From Amphibalanus amphitrite (taxonomy: Eukaryota > Arthropoda > Thecostraca > Balanomorpha > Balanidae), in the NCBI RefSeq assembly GCF_019059575.1, contig NW_024881505.1, forward strand, positions 1,631,501 to 1,695,500: a DNA stretch of 64,000 nucleotides, read 5' to 3'. Below, piece by piece: positions 53,985-64,000 of this stretch. The notes beneath the pieces were generated by a model that was given only the letters and a program-made list of their open reading frames with translations, was not told the DNA's origin and ran no database searches. A program made the translations under genes and the position numbers. The number at the start of each line of letters is the position of its first letter. Positions within the stretch are counted from its first letter, which is position 1.

Positions 53985-55177
53985 TTAACCCGCGCCCTGC
54001 TGGGGGGGGTGTTTGAACACCCCCCCCCTGTGGTTTTTCGCGAATATCTCAAAAACGGCGGCGCGGAGCGCCGCCGTTTTTGGTACACCTTATCGCACAT
54101 CAATTCTACACATGTTGTGAAAATTTTAGACCAAGGTCATTCAAGGTCAGGTCACCAGGTCACTTGAAGTGACCTCACCTCATAAAAAGTTTCAATGTCT
54201 GTCATAGCTACACCGAGTGACCGATCGCTTTGAAACTTTCAGCGATTGCTAAGAGCAATAGCATGTACAAAATATATATCTCAGAATTTTGATATCGATG
54301 ACCTAAGGTCAGGTCAATTTTGCGACCTCCCCATTATAAGTCAATGGGAGAAAATTGAAATGCGCCTCTTTTGGACAAAAGACATTATAAACACTCCCAA
54401 ACACCGAATTACAAGTGGTTTAGACACACTGAACATGAAAATGGTGTCCGTGACCCTTGTTTATGCCCTGAGGTCATCTTAGGTCACGAATGGTATCTAA
54501 CAGTTTTTCGCAAATAACTTTTGATAGAGGCATGCTAGAGCGATGAAAACGCCTTAGATGTGTTCAGCTCGACGATACGGATCGACTGATATGCAACATG
54601 ACCCTTCCCGGTCAGGTCATGACCTTGACCTGAGGTCAAATTTTCAAGTTGACCTTTCAAGGTCAACTTATAGTTCATTCGATGCGTCTTGAGGAGAGGA
54701 ACACAATGCCGGTAAAAGTAAGCTCGTACAAGGCTTGGGTCAAAAGTTATTGCAGAAAAACTGTTTCCGAAAAAATCGACTATTTTTGCAATTTTTGCCC
54801 CCTGCAGGCAAAACCGTTGACGTTAGGTCAAATCTGAGAGAATGACTCAGAAAGAGCTTTAATAGGGCTATCGAATGCGCTTTCCCGCGGCGCTGTAGCT
54901 CTATTGGTTCTCGAGTTATGCGTTGGCTTCTTGGAAATTTTCGACATTCGACCTGGAAATCGGCGAAATTTTGCCTTCAATGACCTCTGGTGACCTGACC
55001 TTTGACCTGACCAAAAAATTGACCGATGTGATTTCGTCATTATTTTTGACGCTCTTTCGAACGCCGCCTTCCGCGTATCGCTACGTGGCCCAGGAGCCGA
55101 GTTACAAGGGGGGGTGTTCAAACACCCCCCCCCAGCAGGGCGTGGAAATCCAGGACCCCCAGCCGGGCGCGGGTTAA
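53985..55177. mobile_element. Complete TTAACCC element, TGTTTGAACA-hairpin subfamily
   Basis: 1193 bp. Left short end: TTAACCCGCGCCCTGCTGGG, GTGTTTGAACAC between runs, then a CGGCGGCGC/GCGCCGCCG hairpin at 54056-54076. Right long end: GTGTTCAAACAC between runs, AGCAGGGCGTGG, spacer, AGCCGGGCGCGGGTTAA. The interior is dense in GGTCA/TGACC, with a perfect AGGTCATGACCT at 54614-54625. No reading frame of note. Best reference copy for the subfamily. Confidence 0.93.
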
Positions 55178-55864
55178 GTTGACAAAGCAAGCAAAGCAAA
55201 GCATGATGCCCCGCGCGTCCACCCGCGACCACGTCCCGCGTCCGACTCCCGACCGCCGCGTGACCCGAGGCTCCCGGCGGTCACGTGACCTACCGGCCGG
55301 GACTGCAAACGGCCTTCAACACCATTCTTGTATGACGTCATATCCTACTGAGGTGCTGATTGGTTATTTCCACCGTAGTTATTTTTGTTTCATTGTTTTG
55401 CGTGTTTTTCTTATGTGAAATGTAATTAAAAAATTTGCCATATTTTAATCACCATTAAAACATAACTGAATAGGTATAAAAGAGAACTCGATAAATACTT
55501 TCATTGTTTTTAAGAATTCCGGAATTAGATACCCGAGGGAGCAAAGAGGGAGCAAGTTGCCACGCTGATTTGATACCTCATAGTCGAAAGGTGGGCTACT
55601 AGAACCGAAAATTGCTGTGTTTGTAAATAAATAAGTGATTTGAGGGCAAAGAATGCCCGGGTTTAAACTTCTAAAATTATTTTGAACATAAAATATTTCA
55701 GTTTGAGGGATGTTAAGGCCTCAAAGAGTAGGTACTTTTCAGGTATCAAATAAGTTCCTCTGCGAAAGTTCCGTCGTGAAAACGGCTAATGTAACGAATA
55801 CTAAAATTCCCCTGCAAACGCCTGTGAGCCGTGGGCACTGCAAATGTGTAAACAGCGGACGAAT
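55178..55864. other. Stretch without recognisable gene
   Basis: GTCGTGAAAACGGC near 55771 recurs near 32550 and, inverted, near 45020; TATTTGATACC-like words follow it at two of these sites, hinting at a common terminus. Confidence 0.4.
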
Positions 55865-55950
55865 GTGCATCGCCCATAGGGTTAATGTTAAAATGCCAAA
55901 ATCAAAGGGGGGCACGGTGCCCCGGTGCCCTCCCCGTTCCGCCGCCTATG
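55865..55950. repeat. Dispersed repeat, direct relative of 34440-34525
   Basis: Shared CGCCCATAGGG.TAATGTTAA and GGCACGGTGCCCCGGTGCC words. Confidence 0.6.
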
Positions 55951-56739
55951 GCTCAAGCGGCCACAATAGGCGGCTGGATTTATCATCCGAGGATTTATTA
56001 AGTAGATTCCACTGTACAGCATTAAAAAATAAGTCCACTGAAGACCTACTTTGCTAATGGGTAGGTACTAGGTACAGTGGGTCTATTTAAGATCTCCAGA
56101 GCCACCACGTGGCGCTACGGTCGGGGTAGGGCGAGTCCAAATCCTGAGGGAAGTGAGGTCACCGGTCATTGTGGGGGAAGGAGGGAGGGGGAGTGACGCG
56201 GTATCACGGCACGTGGGGCGTGCGTAGCGCCGGGAGTGGGCCGCCCGCCACTGCGCCGAGGCTAAGGGGAGGGGATGGTGGCTGCGGGTGCGTTCACTCC
56301 GGTATGGTGGTATCCTGTTCATGTGGAACCGGCAAGAATGCGACTGAAGGGAATCATTATCTCAAACAAACGGGCAAGCCAGAGGCAGCGTCAGTTCCAG
56401 ACAAAATGTTGAACAATGATAATTGAAATCTAGGACGTATTCATAGCATGCAAATTGCAACTATTCAGTCGATAGTTGCATGCTGCTTTTCATGATGCAT
56501 GATGAGGCTTTTCTAAATTGTTATTTGAGTTCGATATTTTTCATTTGGCACGTTCAGTTTTGGTGGGTCATAGACCACTATGTATATCGGGTCGAAAGGA
56601 AGCAGAAAAGAAAAAGGTTGAAATGGCTCCAGACAAATGACCAAAAATATTTTCTTAAAAAATGGAACTTAGCTAAAGATTGATAAGAGATAATTTTGAC
56701 TTTTTGAGAGGATATTGGGGAAAGATATTGGGGAAAGGT
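55951..56739. other. Stretch without recognisable gene
   Basis: No structure supported. Confidence 0.4.
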
Positions 56740-56875
56740 GTCATCGTGCTTATCTGTGTTGCAGTAGAAGGAAAGGTTTTGGTTCGTGCCTAGATAAAAC
56801 CAGACCCGGGAGTGGGGCTCGAACTCACGACATCGCATTCAGCTCACATGGCTACCCAACCTCAACGCCACGAGC
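56740..56875 (-). ncRNA. Possible tRNA-derived SINE head
   Basis: The minus strand has TGGCGTTGAGGTTGG (56856-56870) resembling an A-box and GAGTTCGAGCC (56816-56826) resembling a B-box, 30 bases apart, followed by CCCACTCCCGGGTCTGG. It cannot fold as a normal tRNA, so a SINE or pseudo-tRNA is likelier. Confidence 0.35.
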
Positions 56876-56977
56876 ACCTATCGCCCTGCGCAGCTTGCTC
56901 AGTGTTTCGGCTAAAGTTCGGCCAAAGTGTCTGACGTCTGTCAATGTCACGAGGCGAAACCCCAAGGTAAATATCCG

Positions 56978-57300
56978 TCCCGGTAGCTCGGTCGGTAGAG
57001 CGTTGGACTCCATGTGCCATGAGAGCGCACGTCCCGGTTGGAAAAGTCCGGGTTCGAAACGCGACGTGTGCTTGATGTTTCTGAGCGGCTCCTGACGGGT
57101 ATGGTTGTGGTTGGTGGCAGGCCGCTGCCAGGCGAAGTCAGTGAGGGGACCGGCCGTGCGCGGCTATGCGCGCACATTAAAATTTGGACTCAATTCTGCC
57201 ATAGACCAGGAATGGCTTGATCGGAGGGTAGAGAGCAGGGTCAACGCAACAAGCTCAGCTTAGCGGGGACTTTGTCCTTGTGATTCCTTTCTTTCAAAAA
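56978..57300 (+). ncRNA. tRNA-derived SINE-like sequence
   Basis: TAGCTCGGTCGGTAGAGC at 56984-57001 is a good tRNA D-arm/A-box, and GGTTCGAAAC at 57051-57060 a B-box. The spacing (about 55 bases) and a disturbed anticodon arm argue against a working tRNA. The 3' part ends GGGACTTTGTCCTTGTGATTCC, the sort of tail SINEs share with partner LINEs. Confidence 0.5.
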
Positions 57301-58439
57301 GTTCGGCCCAAATTTACGATTAAAAAATGGGGAGCCGAACCAGGTTGGGCCGGGTTGAACCTGGTTGGACCGGTGTCTTACACGCAATCATGGTCAGACA
57401 AAACAGAGGCTAATACCGGGTCAATTCTTTTTATTAACTTATCTTACTGTTTTTAGCTTACACGTATAATAACTTTAAGCTTTTTAACTCCAGACTTCAT
57501 GCACAAAAAATGTGGCATTCGTCCACTTTTCCTCATCTTTTCTTAGCGACTTGATTTGACCTTCCCAGCAAAAAAAAAATCGCCTGTGTGATAATTAGGT
57601 ATTTGCCAAAGGGCGCTCTACGCATGAAACGCCAGCCGGTCAAAAAACTGGTGAACGATACGATCTTTCTATTGCTTGAATTATATTCAATAAAAATTTC
57701 AGGAGAAATAAATAATCTTAATCCTCATAGCTACTGGGCGCCCGGAGCATTCGCTAGCATTCCATTGCCAGCTGCATTACCAACATCACATTTGCATTAC
57801 TTTTGGGTTCACCATAGTTGACAGTTATAGATGAGCCGGCCACAGTAAACCCATGCCTCATTATCCTTTCCTTCCAAGGAGCCAACTGCCAAGCTAACCG
57901 GCCGCCCGGCCCACCACCGCGATATGGAACAACGCTGGAGTGCGCCATTTGCCTGCGGCAGTGCCCCACCGCGCCGGGGCTGTTTGACAGGTCACCCGCA
58001 CCGTGACCTCGCCACCCTCCCCCCCCCCCGCCCACCTCCCCATCGGGCCCAGCTCGGAAGTGACCTCTCCTTGAATCTCACATGGACTCGACTGAGGCTC
58101 AACGCCATCTAGTTGCGTCTGGAGATCCTTACTAGATCCACTGTACATCGAATAGTGACTGTAGTTATTTGCTTAGTTTTGATATGGCCCGAGTTTTGAT
58201 ATGGCCGTGAGAAAAACAACACCATTATTACCCAGCTGCTTACACAAAAAGGAGTGCTTAGAACAGTGAAAATGTCATTTTTCTCGTACAAACAAGCAAA
58301 CAAACAAACATACAAACAAAAACTTGAATATCTTTGGCGACAGAGCTTGTTGGGCGAAAAGACATTCCTAATAGCATTTTTCAGTGTTCAATCTACAAAA
58401 CTGCTCTCTCAGTTCAAATACGCTCGCGTCTATTTGATG
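57301..58439. other. Stretch without recognisable gene
   Basis: No coding signal. There is a C-run at 58018-58029. Confidence 0.4.
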
Positions 58440-58566
58440 AAGTTATCGTTATCGATTGACCGAAACGGGGACTTCGATAACGTTACTTCGATAACGATAA
58501 TCAATAACGATAAACACGAAAAAAAACGTTATCGTCGATAACGAATTCGATAATCGTTATCGATGG
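58440..58566. repeat. CGATAACG simple-sequence block
   Basis: Repeated TCGATAACG/CGTTATCGA words on both strands, strongly self-complementary. It lies 26 bp before a hAT-type MITE. Confidence 0.75.
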
Positions 58567-58592
58567 GTAATGGATAGGTAATGCATACATAC

Positions 58593-58856
58593 TAATGATG
58601 TCAATTACAGAAAATCGGAATACCGATACCAAACCAAATACCAAGCAAAGCCGTGAGGATATACCGAAACCAAACCAATTTTGAAGAATGAGGAAAATAC
58701 CAACTTTTTACCAATTTATCAGCCTCTTTTGCATATGTGTTTTTTTTTTTAATACCAACAAAATACCAAACATAATAGGATTGAAATACCAAATACCAAG
58801 TTGGTATTGGTTTGGTATCGGTATACCAAAAAGTTGGTATCCGATTGACATCTCTA
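58593..58856. mobile_element. hAT-type MITE with ATACCAA words, target duplication ATACATAC
   Basis: 264 bp. Ends TAATGATGTCAAT and ATTGACATCTCTA are imperfect inverted repeats. ATACATAC occurs directly before (58585-58592) and after (58857-58864). An 8-bp duplication is diagnostic of hAT. The interior is largely ATACCAA/TTGGTAT words. Confidence 0.82.
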
Positions 58857-59062
58857 ATACATACTTGCATTGGGGGATGCTTTATTAATCACTACTCACA
58901 ATTTCTGTTTGACTCGAGTATGAATCACTTCCAAATCACCTTAATTTTGCAGCCCGTGTAACAAGTTTGATGCCAGAACACCTCACTAAGGTCTGGTCAC
59001 CAAGTCAAGTAGCCCTGCCTCTAAAAAAATGTGGTCCTTTAACCGTATAACTTATTTCTTAG

Positions 59063-59563
59063 CAGACTGGTGTTTGATTCATCTGTGATTGAATCGATTG
59101 GATTGAATCAAACAAAATTTGTTGAATCAAAAAGGTTTGATTCACCGTCAGGATTGTTTGATTCACAAGCCATGATTGAGTCAAACGCATTGGGAATCAG
59201 GGTTGATTGAATCAAAAAATTAATGATTCATGAACTTGAAAAAATTGAAGTGAACGAACATAGTTCATTATCAACAAATATTAATACTACTGCCATTACA
59301 TGACAACAAAAAGAACACAACAAATACAATACTATCCCTGATATTTTGTATATTTTATTTTTTAATTGAATCAAAAAAGAATCATTCAAAAAATTTGGCT
59401 GAATCAAACGTGAATCATTCCTTTTATTGTTTTTTGATTCTATGAATAAAAAGGAATCGATTCACCAATTTTTTTGAAGGAATCAAACGGTGATTGAATC
59501 AAACAAAAATCAAATGAATCAATGATTGAATCGATCAAAAAAGGTGAATCAAAAACCAGTCTG
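59063..59563. mobile_element. hAT-type MITE with TTGAATCAAA words, target duplication TTTCTTAG
   Basis: 501 bp. Ends CAGACTGGTGTTTGATTC and GAATCAAAAACCAGTCTG. TTTCTTAG occurs directly before (59055-59062) and after (59564-59571). Most of the interior is variants of TTGAATCAAA. Confidence 0.93.
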
Positions 59564-59758
59564 TTTCTTAGAAGTTTGAAATTTTGTGTAGTGCAACTGC
59601 AGGACTGCGGGATCGGAGCCGGAGCTTGACAGCTCGTCAGCTTGACTTGACAGCTCTGGCTAGAGTCGGAGCTGGAGTCACCGAAGTCGTTTGTACTTTA
59701 ACTTCGACTCCGAAGTCAGAGTCGACATTCTCTGGCTTGAAGTCATGCTCATTGCTCT

Positions 59759-60208
59759 TTAAAGGAAACAGTCCACTTTCCTGAAATCAGTATTTTGCTA
59801 TTGATTTATGATTTTTTATGCTCAAAATAATCATGAAATAAAATAAAACCTTTTTGTAAAAACAATTATTTTCTTTATTTTAATATAGGGCGAACTATAT
59901 TCTATGTAAAATAATGTTGGACGCGGAAGCTTATTACGCATTGACCAATCATATTGCGTAGCTCAAACCTACGAATACTGCATTGGCTGTAAGCAGCACG
60001 CTGATTGGCTGACGATGACGTGGCTGCATTCCTGTGCAAGGCACGCATTCCTCTACAAGGCACTCTTTTCGGAACGAGAAATGGAATTTCTTCGTCTAGG
60101 GTGATCGTTGAGCCGTAAAAGCTCCTGATTTGTGCTAGTCTCAGCTCAAGCTACGAAACTGCTATTCCAGCTCAAAACCCCATGTTAAAAGTGAACTATT
60201 TCCTTTAA
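59759..60208. mobile_element. TTAA MITE with AGGAAACAGTCCACTTT termini
   Basis: Left TTTAAAGGAAACAGTCCAC; the right reverse complement reads TTTAAAGGAAATAGTTCAC. About 450 bp. Its right TTAA is the left TTAA of the next MITE. Confidence 0.75.
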
Positions 60209-60701
60209 AGGGACCCTCCCACCTTCAAAAAAGTTTATGAATTGGCATGAAAGTGATGTCGCTTGGTTCAGAAAGAGCGAAAACGAATATCTACCAAATT
60301 TCACCGAAAAATATTCACCGGTTTTCAAGATATTAGACTTTTACTTTTGTTTACTTTTTGGGATCTCCGCTGTTCCTAGCGACTTTATTTGGAAGCAATA
60401 GTTTGGCAGCTGAAAGTGCGACACTTGTTGCGCGCAAAGCAGCATATACCACCGCGTGCTACAAAACGTTTTAGTCTTAAAAATCGTTAGATATCTGCGC
60501 TGACGTCACACATTCAGAGGGGTATTCCTATGCATTAGCCCCTCTGAATCAAAATGCTGCAATTTTGAAATTCAATATTTCCGATTTAAGGCATTTCTCG
60601 AATTCGATGTTGTGAGTGCCGAAACCGGTAATTGTGAGCCAGGGACCCCATTTTGGCTATCTCAACTCAAATCTAATGTTAAGGTGGGAGGGTCCCTTTA
60701 A
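60205..60701. mobile_element. TTAA MITE with AGGGACCCTCCCACCTT termini
   Basis: 497 bp with perfect 17-bp inverted repeats between TTAA sites at 60205-60208 and 60698-60701. Same family as 24213-24717. It separates 59759-60208 from the dispersed repeat starting at 60702. Confidence 0.92.
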
Positions 60702-61510
60702 CTGGTTAGTCGAAATTTATGAAGCCGTTTTAGCCGGTCGTTTACGGTACGCGTGGAATTCGTGGATGACAATAAAAATTAGCGGTTTCCAAAGGACGGG
60801 TGGGATAAGAGCTGGAGGTTCTGTTGGCCGTTGTGACTCGTGGACGGTGGTTGTATCAGTAAAGGGGTCAGACCAATATAGGCCCACACTGAGTATTCAA
60901 ACCTCCTGGACCCTCTCATACCACACACCGTTCCGTCATTTCTATCCTCAGGACAGTTAAATCCCTCTCCTCCACGCCTCAACCCCTTGTTCCGGGCTGG
61001 ACGGGGAACTTTATCCCATGCGGGAACCCCCGATAAGAGCACGCCCGTAACCGGGTGCGGTGATTGGTGAGTGCTTGGGGTGCTGGTCGGCCTGCCCTCT
61101 GGACGGGGTCAGCCTCGGCGACTCGCCAGGGTGCTCGCCCAGACCAAATGTCCCCCCTCCCCCTCCCCCTCCCCCTAATTCCTATCTCCTTCCATCTCTG
61201 AAATGGTCTCGTCAGACCGAAAAGGCCTAACCCAATGAAAAAAATCCCAAACCGTGGCGAGGTCATCTGACCTCTCACACCAGCATCAGGTACTCTAAGG
61301 TCATGGTGAACTGGTGAGCCCCTTCGGCTGTCGTTTTGCCTAGCACGGGAGGATGGCCGTTTAAAAGTGGGGGTCTTGCTTGAGTATTGTGAATACTCGA
61401 ATGTGTGGCTTATGCAGCTGTTACCCCACCCAGAGGACCGAACTTCAGCCTTTGGTGGGTGTACCTGAGCCACTGAAGTGTCTGAGTTCTCAGTTGTACC
61501 GTCCAACTGA
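60702..61510 (-). repeat. Dispersed repeat, inverted relative of 35985-36400
   Basis: Longer copy of the repeat at 35985-36400, on the other strand. It includes a run of CCCTCC units at 61146-61175. No protein-coding function recognised. Confidence 0.65.
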
Positions 61511-61612
61511 CCAGCATCAGTATTCTTTTAAAAATGGTTTATTTCTGTTTACATGACTCCATTGTGAATGACCGTTGCAAATAGTCACTTTTGAAATCCT
61601 TTATGGGCGATT

Positions 61613-62560
61613 TTTTGGAAGGGACGTCCCCCCGGATTCCTCGACTGCCGGGGGGACGCGTCCCCCCGTCCCCCCGCTTTCGACGCCCATGCTACCTAAA
61701 CACTCTCAAACATCGGTTTACTGGAAAACATGACACACCCGAATATTGCACCGGTTACCTCTCTGTGTGACCCTGAGGTTATCTCAGGTCATGAAGGGTC
61801 AGTGGTCACCAGCAGTTTTTTTTAAACTATTACTTTTGAATTGATATAAGAGACGACAGACATGCTAGAGCGGTAAAAACAGGTCAGATGTGTTCAACTC
61901 GGCGATACGGATCGACTGATATGCAGCATGACCCTTTCCGGTCAGGTCATGCCCTGACCCGAGGTCAAATTTTCCAAATGACCTTAAAATTCCGAATTTC
62001 ATTCGACGCGACTCGACAAGAGGAACACGTTGCTGGCAAAAGTAATGTCGTGTCTCCCTTCAGTCAAAAGCTATTACCTAAAACTTTTTTTTCGTATAAA
62101 CCAGGGATGCGGAGCCGTGGAAATTTCAGACGGTCCGGCTCCGGCTCCGGCTCCGAGTAAAATGATCCGGCTCCGGTGGCTCCGGCTCCTACTCAGTACA
62201 TCCCCTATGCGATTAATTAAATACCTACGGGTGGAAGAAAAAGGGCGATTGAAATTGGATTGGTACACGCTGCCTCTGTATTGGCATAACAAGGCTACTT
62301 TGAATAGTGAATACCACATGGCCTACTGTCAAACCGAACTAGGTCAATAATTTTTTTCCTCTTAAAAAAGAGCCGGAGTCGCCCTTTTTTGACGGCTCCG
62401 GTTCCGGCTCCGGGCAATATTGTTTCACGGCTCCGGCTCCGGCTATGGGCAAAATATACTGGCTCCGGCTGCTCCGGCTCCGGCTCTGCACCCCTGGTAT
62501 AAACGGCTATTTTTATAGTTTTTTCCCTCTGGAACATGGAATATATAACATAGGACAGGA
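61613..62560. mobile_element. Fragment of the GGTCA-rich TTAACCC family, ACGCGT hairpin, with nested hAT MITE
   Basis: GGGGGGACGCGTCCCCCC at 61650-61667 is a perfect palindrome of the family's hairpin type. Bases 61690-62093 and 62505-62540 follow 54400-54800 (CGATACGGATCGACTGATATGCA, CCGGTCAGGTCATG). TTAA ends are not preserved. Interrupted at 62094-62504. Confidence 0.7.
62102..62496. mobile_element. hAT-type MITE with GGCTCCGGCTCC words, target duplication GTATAAAC
   Basis: 395 bp. Ends CAGGGATGCGGAGCC and GGCTCTGCACCCCTG. GTATAAAC occurs directly before (62094-62101) and after (62497-62504). GGCTCC/GGAGCC words fill both flanks of the interior. Word-level relatives occur at 36429-36511 and 59600-59715. 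Confidence 0.92.
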
Positions 62561-63000
62561 AAAAGGTTAACTGTGAAGGAACGGGAGGAGCTGACGATGA
62601 TAAGCGCGATCTGACGGTGAGAGGAAGATCCTTGCGGAGGCTTGGTTACGGGGATAGTGGACACTACACGACTTATTAGGCACTTCTGGTGTGAAAACTG
62701 AAAGGGCAATCAATCAACCCACTTTCGGTATCGGTCTCCATTATCGACACTTCAGCATACCTACATACGTGCGCTTGGATACGCTGCAATGCGTCTTCAT
62801 GTCATCTGTCAGGTTTGTAGTGCCATCGCAGCGATGTCGCTACCAGCAGCTACGCACCTCCGTCTGGAGGATGTAAGGTCCTTATAGGGATGCCACTGTA
62901 TAGAGACTCAGTGATGTCATACGATTCCGTCCCTTAGGAACCGTACGCGCCGCCACCTATCGGACAGCCATTGAACTAACAGTTTACAGCTTGTACAACA
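62561..63000. other. Stretch without recognisable gene
   Basis: No structure supported. Confidence 0.4.
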
Positions 63001-63330
63001 GATGTCACTATTTTGGATGATACGGTCTTGGATGCTGCGGTGCCAAAAATGTTTTTTGGATGATACGGTTTTGGATGCTGCATCCTTGGATGTTTCACTC
63101 TTGGATGCTGCAATTCCTCGTCCTTGGTTGCTGCCAATTTGGATGATACGATTTTGGATGCTGTGGCCCTGGATGTTGCAGTTTTGGATGTTTCGCTCTT
63201 GGATGCTCTGAATCATCCCTATTGGGTCGGTTTTGGATGTTATTTGGACGTTTTGATCACTGGATGCTAAGGTTTTGGATGTTGCATCCCTTGGATGCTG
63301 CGCTCTTGGATGCTTCAATACTCACCCCAG
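63001..63330. repeat. TTGGATGCTGC minisatellite, about 15-bp unit
   Basis: About 20 degenerate units such as TTGGATGCTGCGCTC. The 133-codon minus-strand frame with SIQN-type pentapeptides is a by-product of the period. Confidence 0.85.
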
Positions 63331-63336
63331 CGGAGA

Positions 63337-63496
63337 TCCCAAAAAGTAAACAAAAGTAAAAGTCTAATATCTTGAAAACCGGTAAATATTTTTCGGTGAA
63401 ATTTGGTAGATATTCGTTTTCGCTCTTTCTAAACCGAGCGACATCACTTTCATGCCAATTGATAAACTTATTTGAAGGTGGGAGGGTCCCTTAAAG
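63337..63496. repeat. Partial AGGGAC MITE, right end
   Basis: Matches the reverse of 60205-60365, ending GAAGGTGGGAGGGTCCCTTAA. The left part is replaced by the minisatellite. Confidence 0.85.
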
Positions 63497-64000
63497 GTTT
63501 GCAGTGTTGTTGTTGTTGTTGGAATAGGACGCGTAAAGGTTTGCAGTGGAATAGTGCTATTCTTTTTTAACAGCAATCGTCTCCAAGGCGTCAGATTGGC
63601 TGTAATACTGATTTTGAAGTTTTGGATTAGTTTTGTCGGGTCAATGATGTCATAGCTGCGTTTCCCCTTTTCGACAAACGAGCAAATGCTTCCGAGATTA
63701 TTCCAGGCCGAAAACGGTAATTGCGCTCACCAAAGAACACATTATTGTAATGAATCATCGCTTGTGTAATGAATTGAATCAATGAAATATGAACTATGCA
63801 GGCTATGTGCTTTAGATAAGAAACGCCAGGAAAATGCTAGATACCAAAGTGACACTAGACAGTGAATGTGCGGCAAGCTAGGCCAATTTTAAGTATTCAT
63901 GTGAGTAATTGAGCAAAATAATGCAATATTCTTACCCAAGCTGTTCACACCTACCCAAATTTTTATCTAATTCTCTCGTAAAAATGATAATCCTTACGAT
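63497..64000. other. Stretch without recognisable gene
   Basis: A duplicated AAAGGTTTGCAGTG word near 63495 and 63535. Nothing else seen. Confidence 0.4.

Noticed and set aside
56978-57070. Functional tRNA gene
   Set aside because: D-arm and B-box are good, but the anticodon arm is disrupted and the acceptor stem does not pair; treated as SINE-like.

Overview
This is eukaryotic, repeat-dominated DNA, most likely from an arthropod and perhaps a crustacean. The main clues are a BEL/Pao retrotransposon, several Ty3/gypsy-type elements, hAT and TTAA-specific miniature transposons, tRNA-derived SINE-like sequences, and an interstitial array of TTAGG, the arthropod telomere repeat. I find no host protein-coding gene I would defend. 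Almost everything recognisable is a transposable element, a decayed piece of one, or a tandem repeat. Family names are inferred from motifs; no database was searched.

Layout. 1-4431: the 3' part of a BEL/Pao element, with an open Pol frame running off the left edge, a polypurine tract and the 3' LTR. 5.2-12 kb: decayed gypsy debris, including a reverse transcriptase with an in-frame 50-codon tandem duplication. 12.8-17.8 kb: a broken envelope-glycoprotein-like gene on the minus strand, split by a 3.55 kb gypsy-type element with paired LTRs and a 4-bp AGAT target duplication. 17.9-23.0 kb: an inverted-repeat transposon, a gypsy integrase tail whose primer-binding site extends into a 58-nt copy of tRNA-Leu including CCA, and a second member of the 13-16.6 kb element family. 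Both members carry a Cys/His-rich leader reading frame between the primer-binding site and the gag position. 24-26 kb: a TTAA MITE, then TTAGG repeats abutting a perfect 50-bp palindrome.

26.5-41.3 kb, with outliers at 18.5, 54-55.2 and 61.6-62.5 kb, is the most striking part. It is a stack of roughly 0.9-1.2 kb elements that start TTAACCC and end GGGTTAA. They sit in TTAA targets, insert into one another and share TTAA junctions. Each has one short and one long end, and each carries a G-run/C-run hairpin near both ends. The hairpin core is the same at the two ends of most elements but differs between subfamilies. Their interiors are dense in GGTCA words. I read these as non-autonomous piggyBac-like elements.

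41.3-53 kb holds minisatellites (about 1 kb of GGCGC-rich repeat and a 36-bp repeat of about 28 copies), a gag-like pseudogene, and a GC-rich unit present in two identical copies, one flanked by identical 119-bp direct repeats. 53-64 kb holds another complete TTAACCC element, SINE-like sequences, three hAT MITEs with 8-bp target duplications, and two adjacent TTAA MITEs that share a single TTAA. The parts work together only as parasites and hosts of each other: the nesting order gives a relative insertion chronology.
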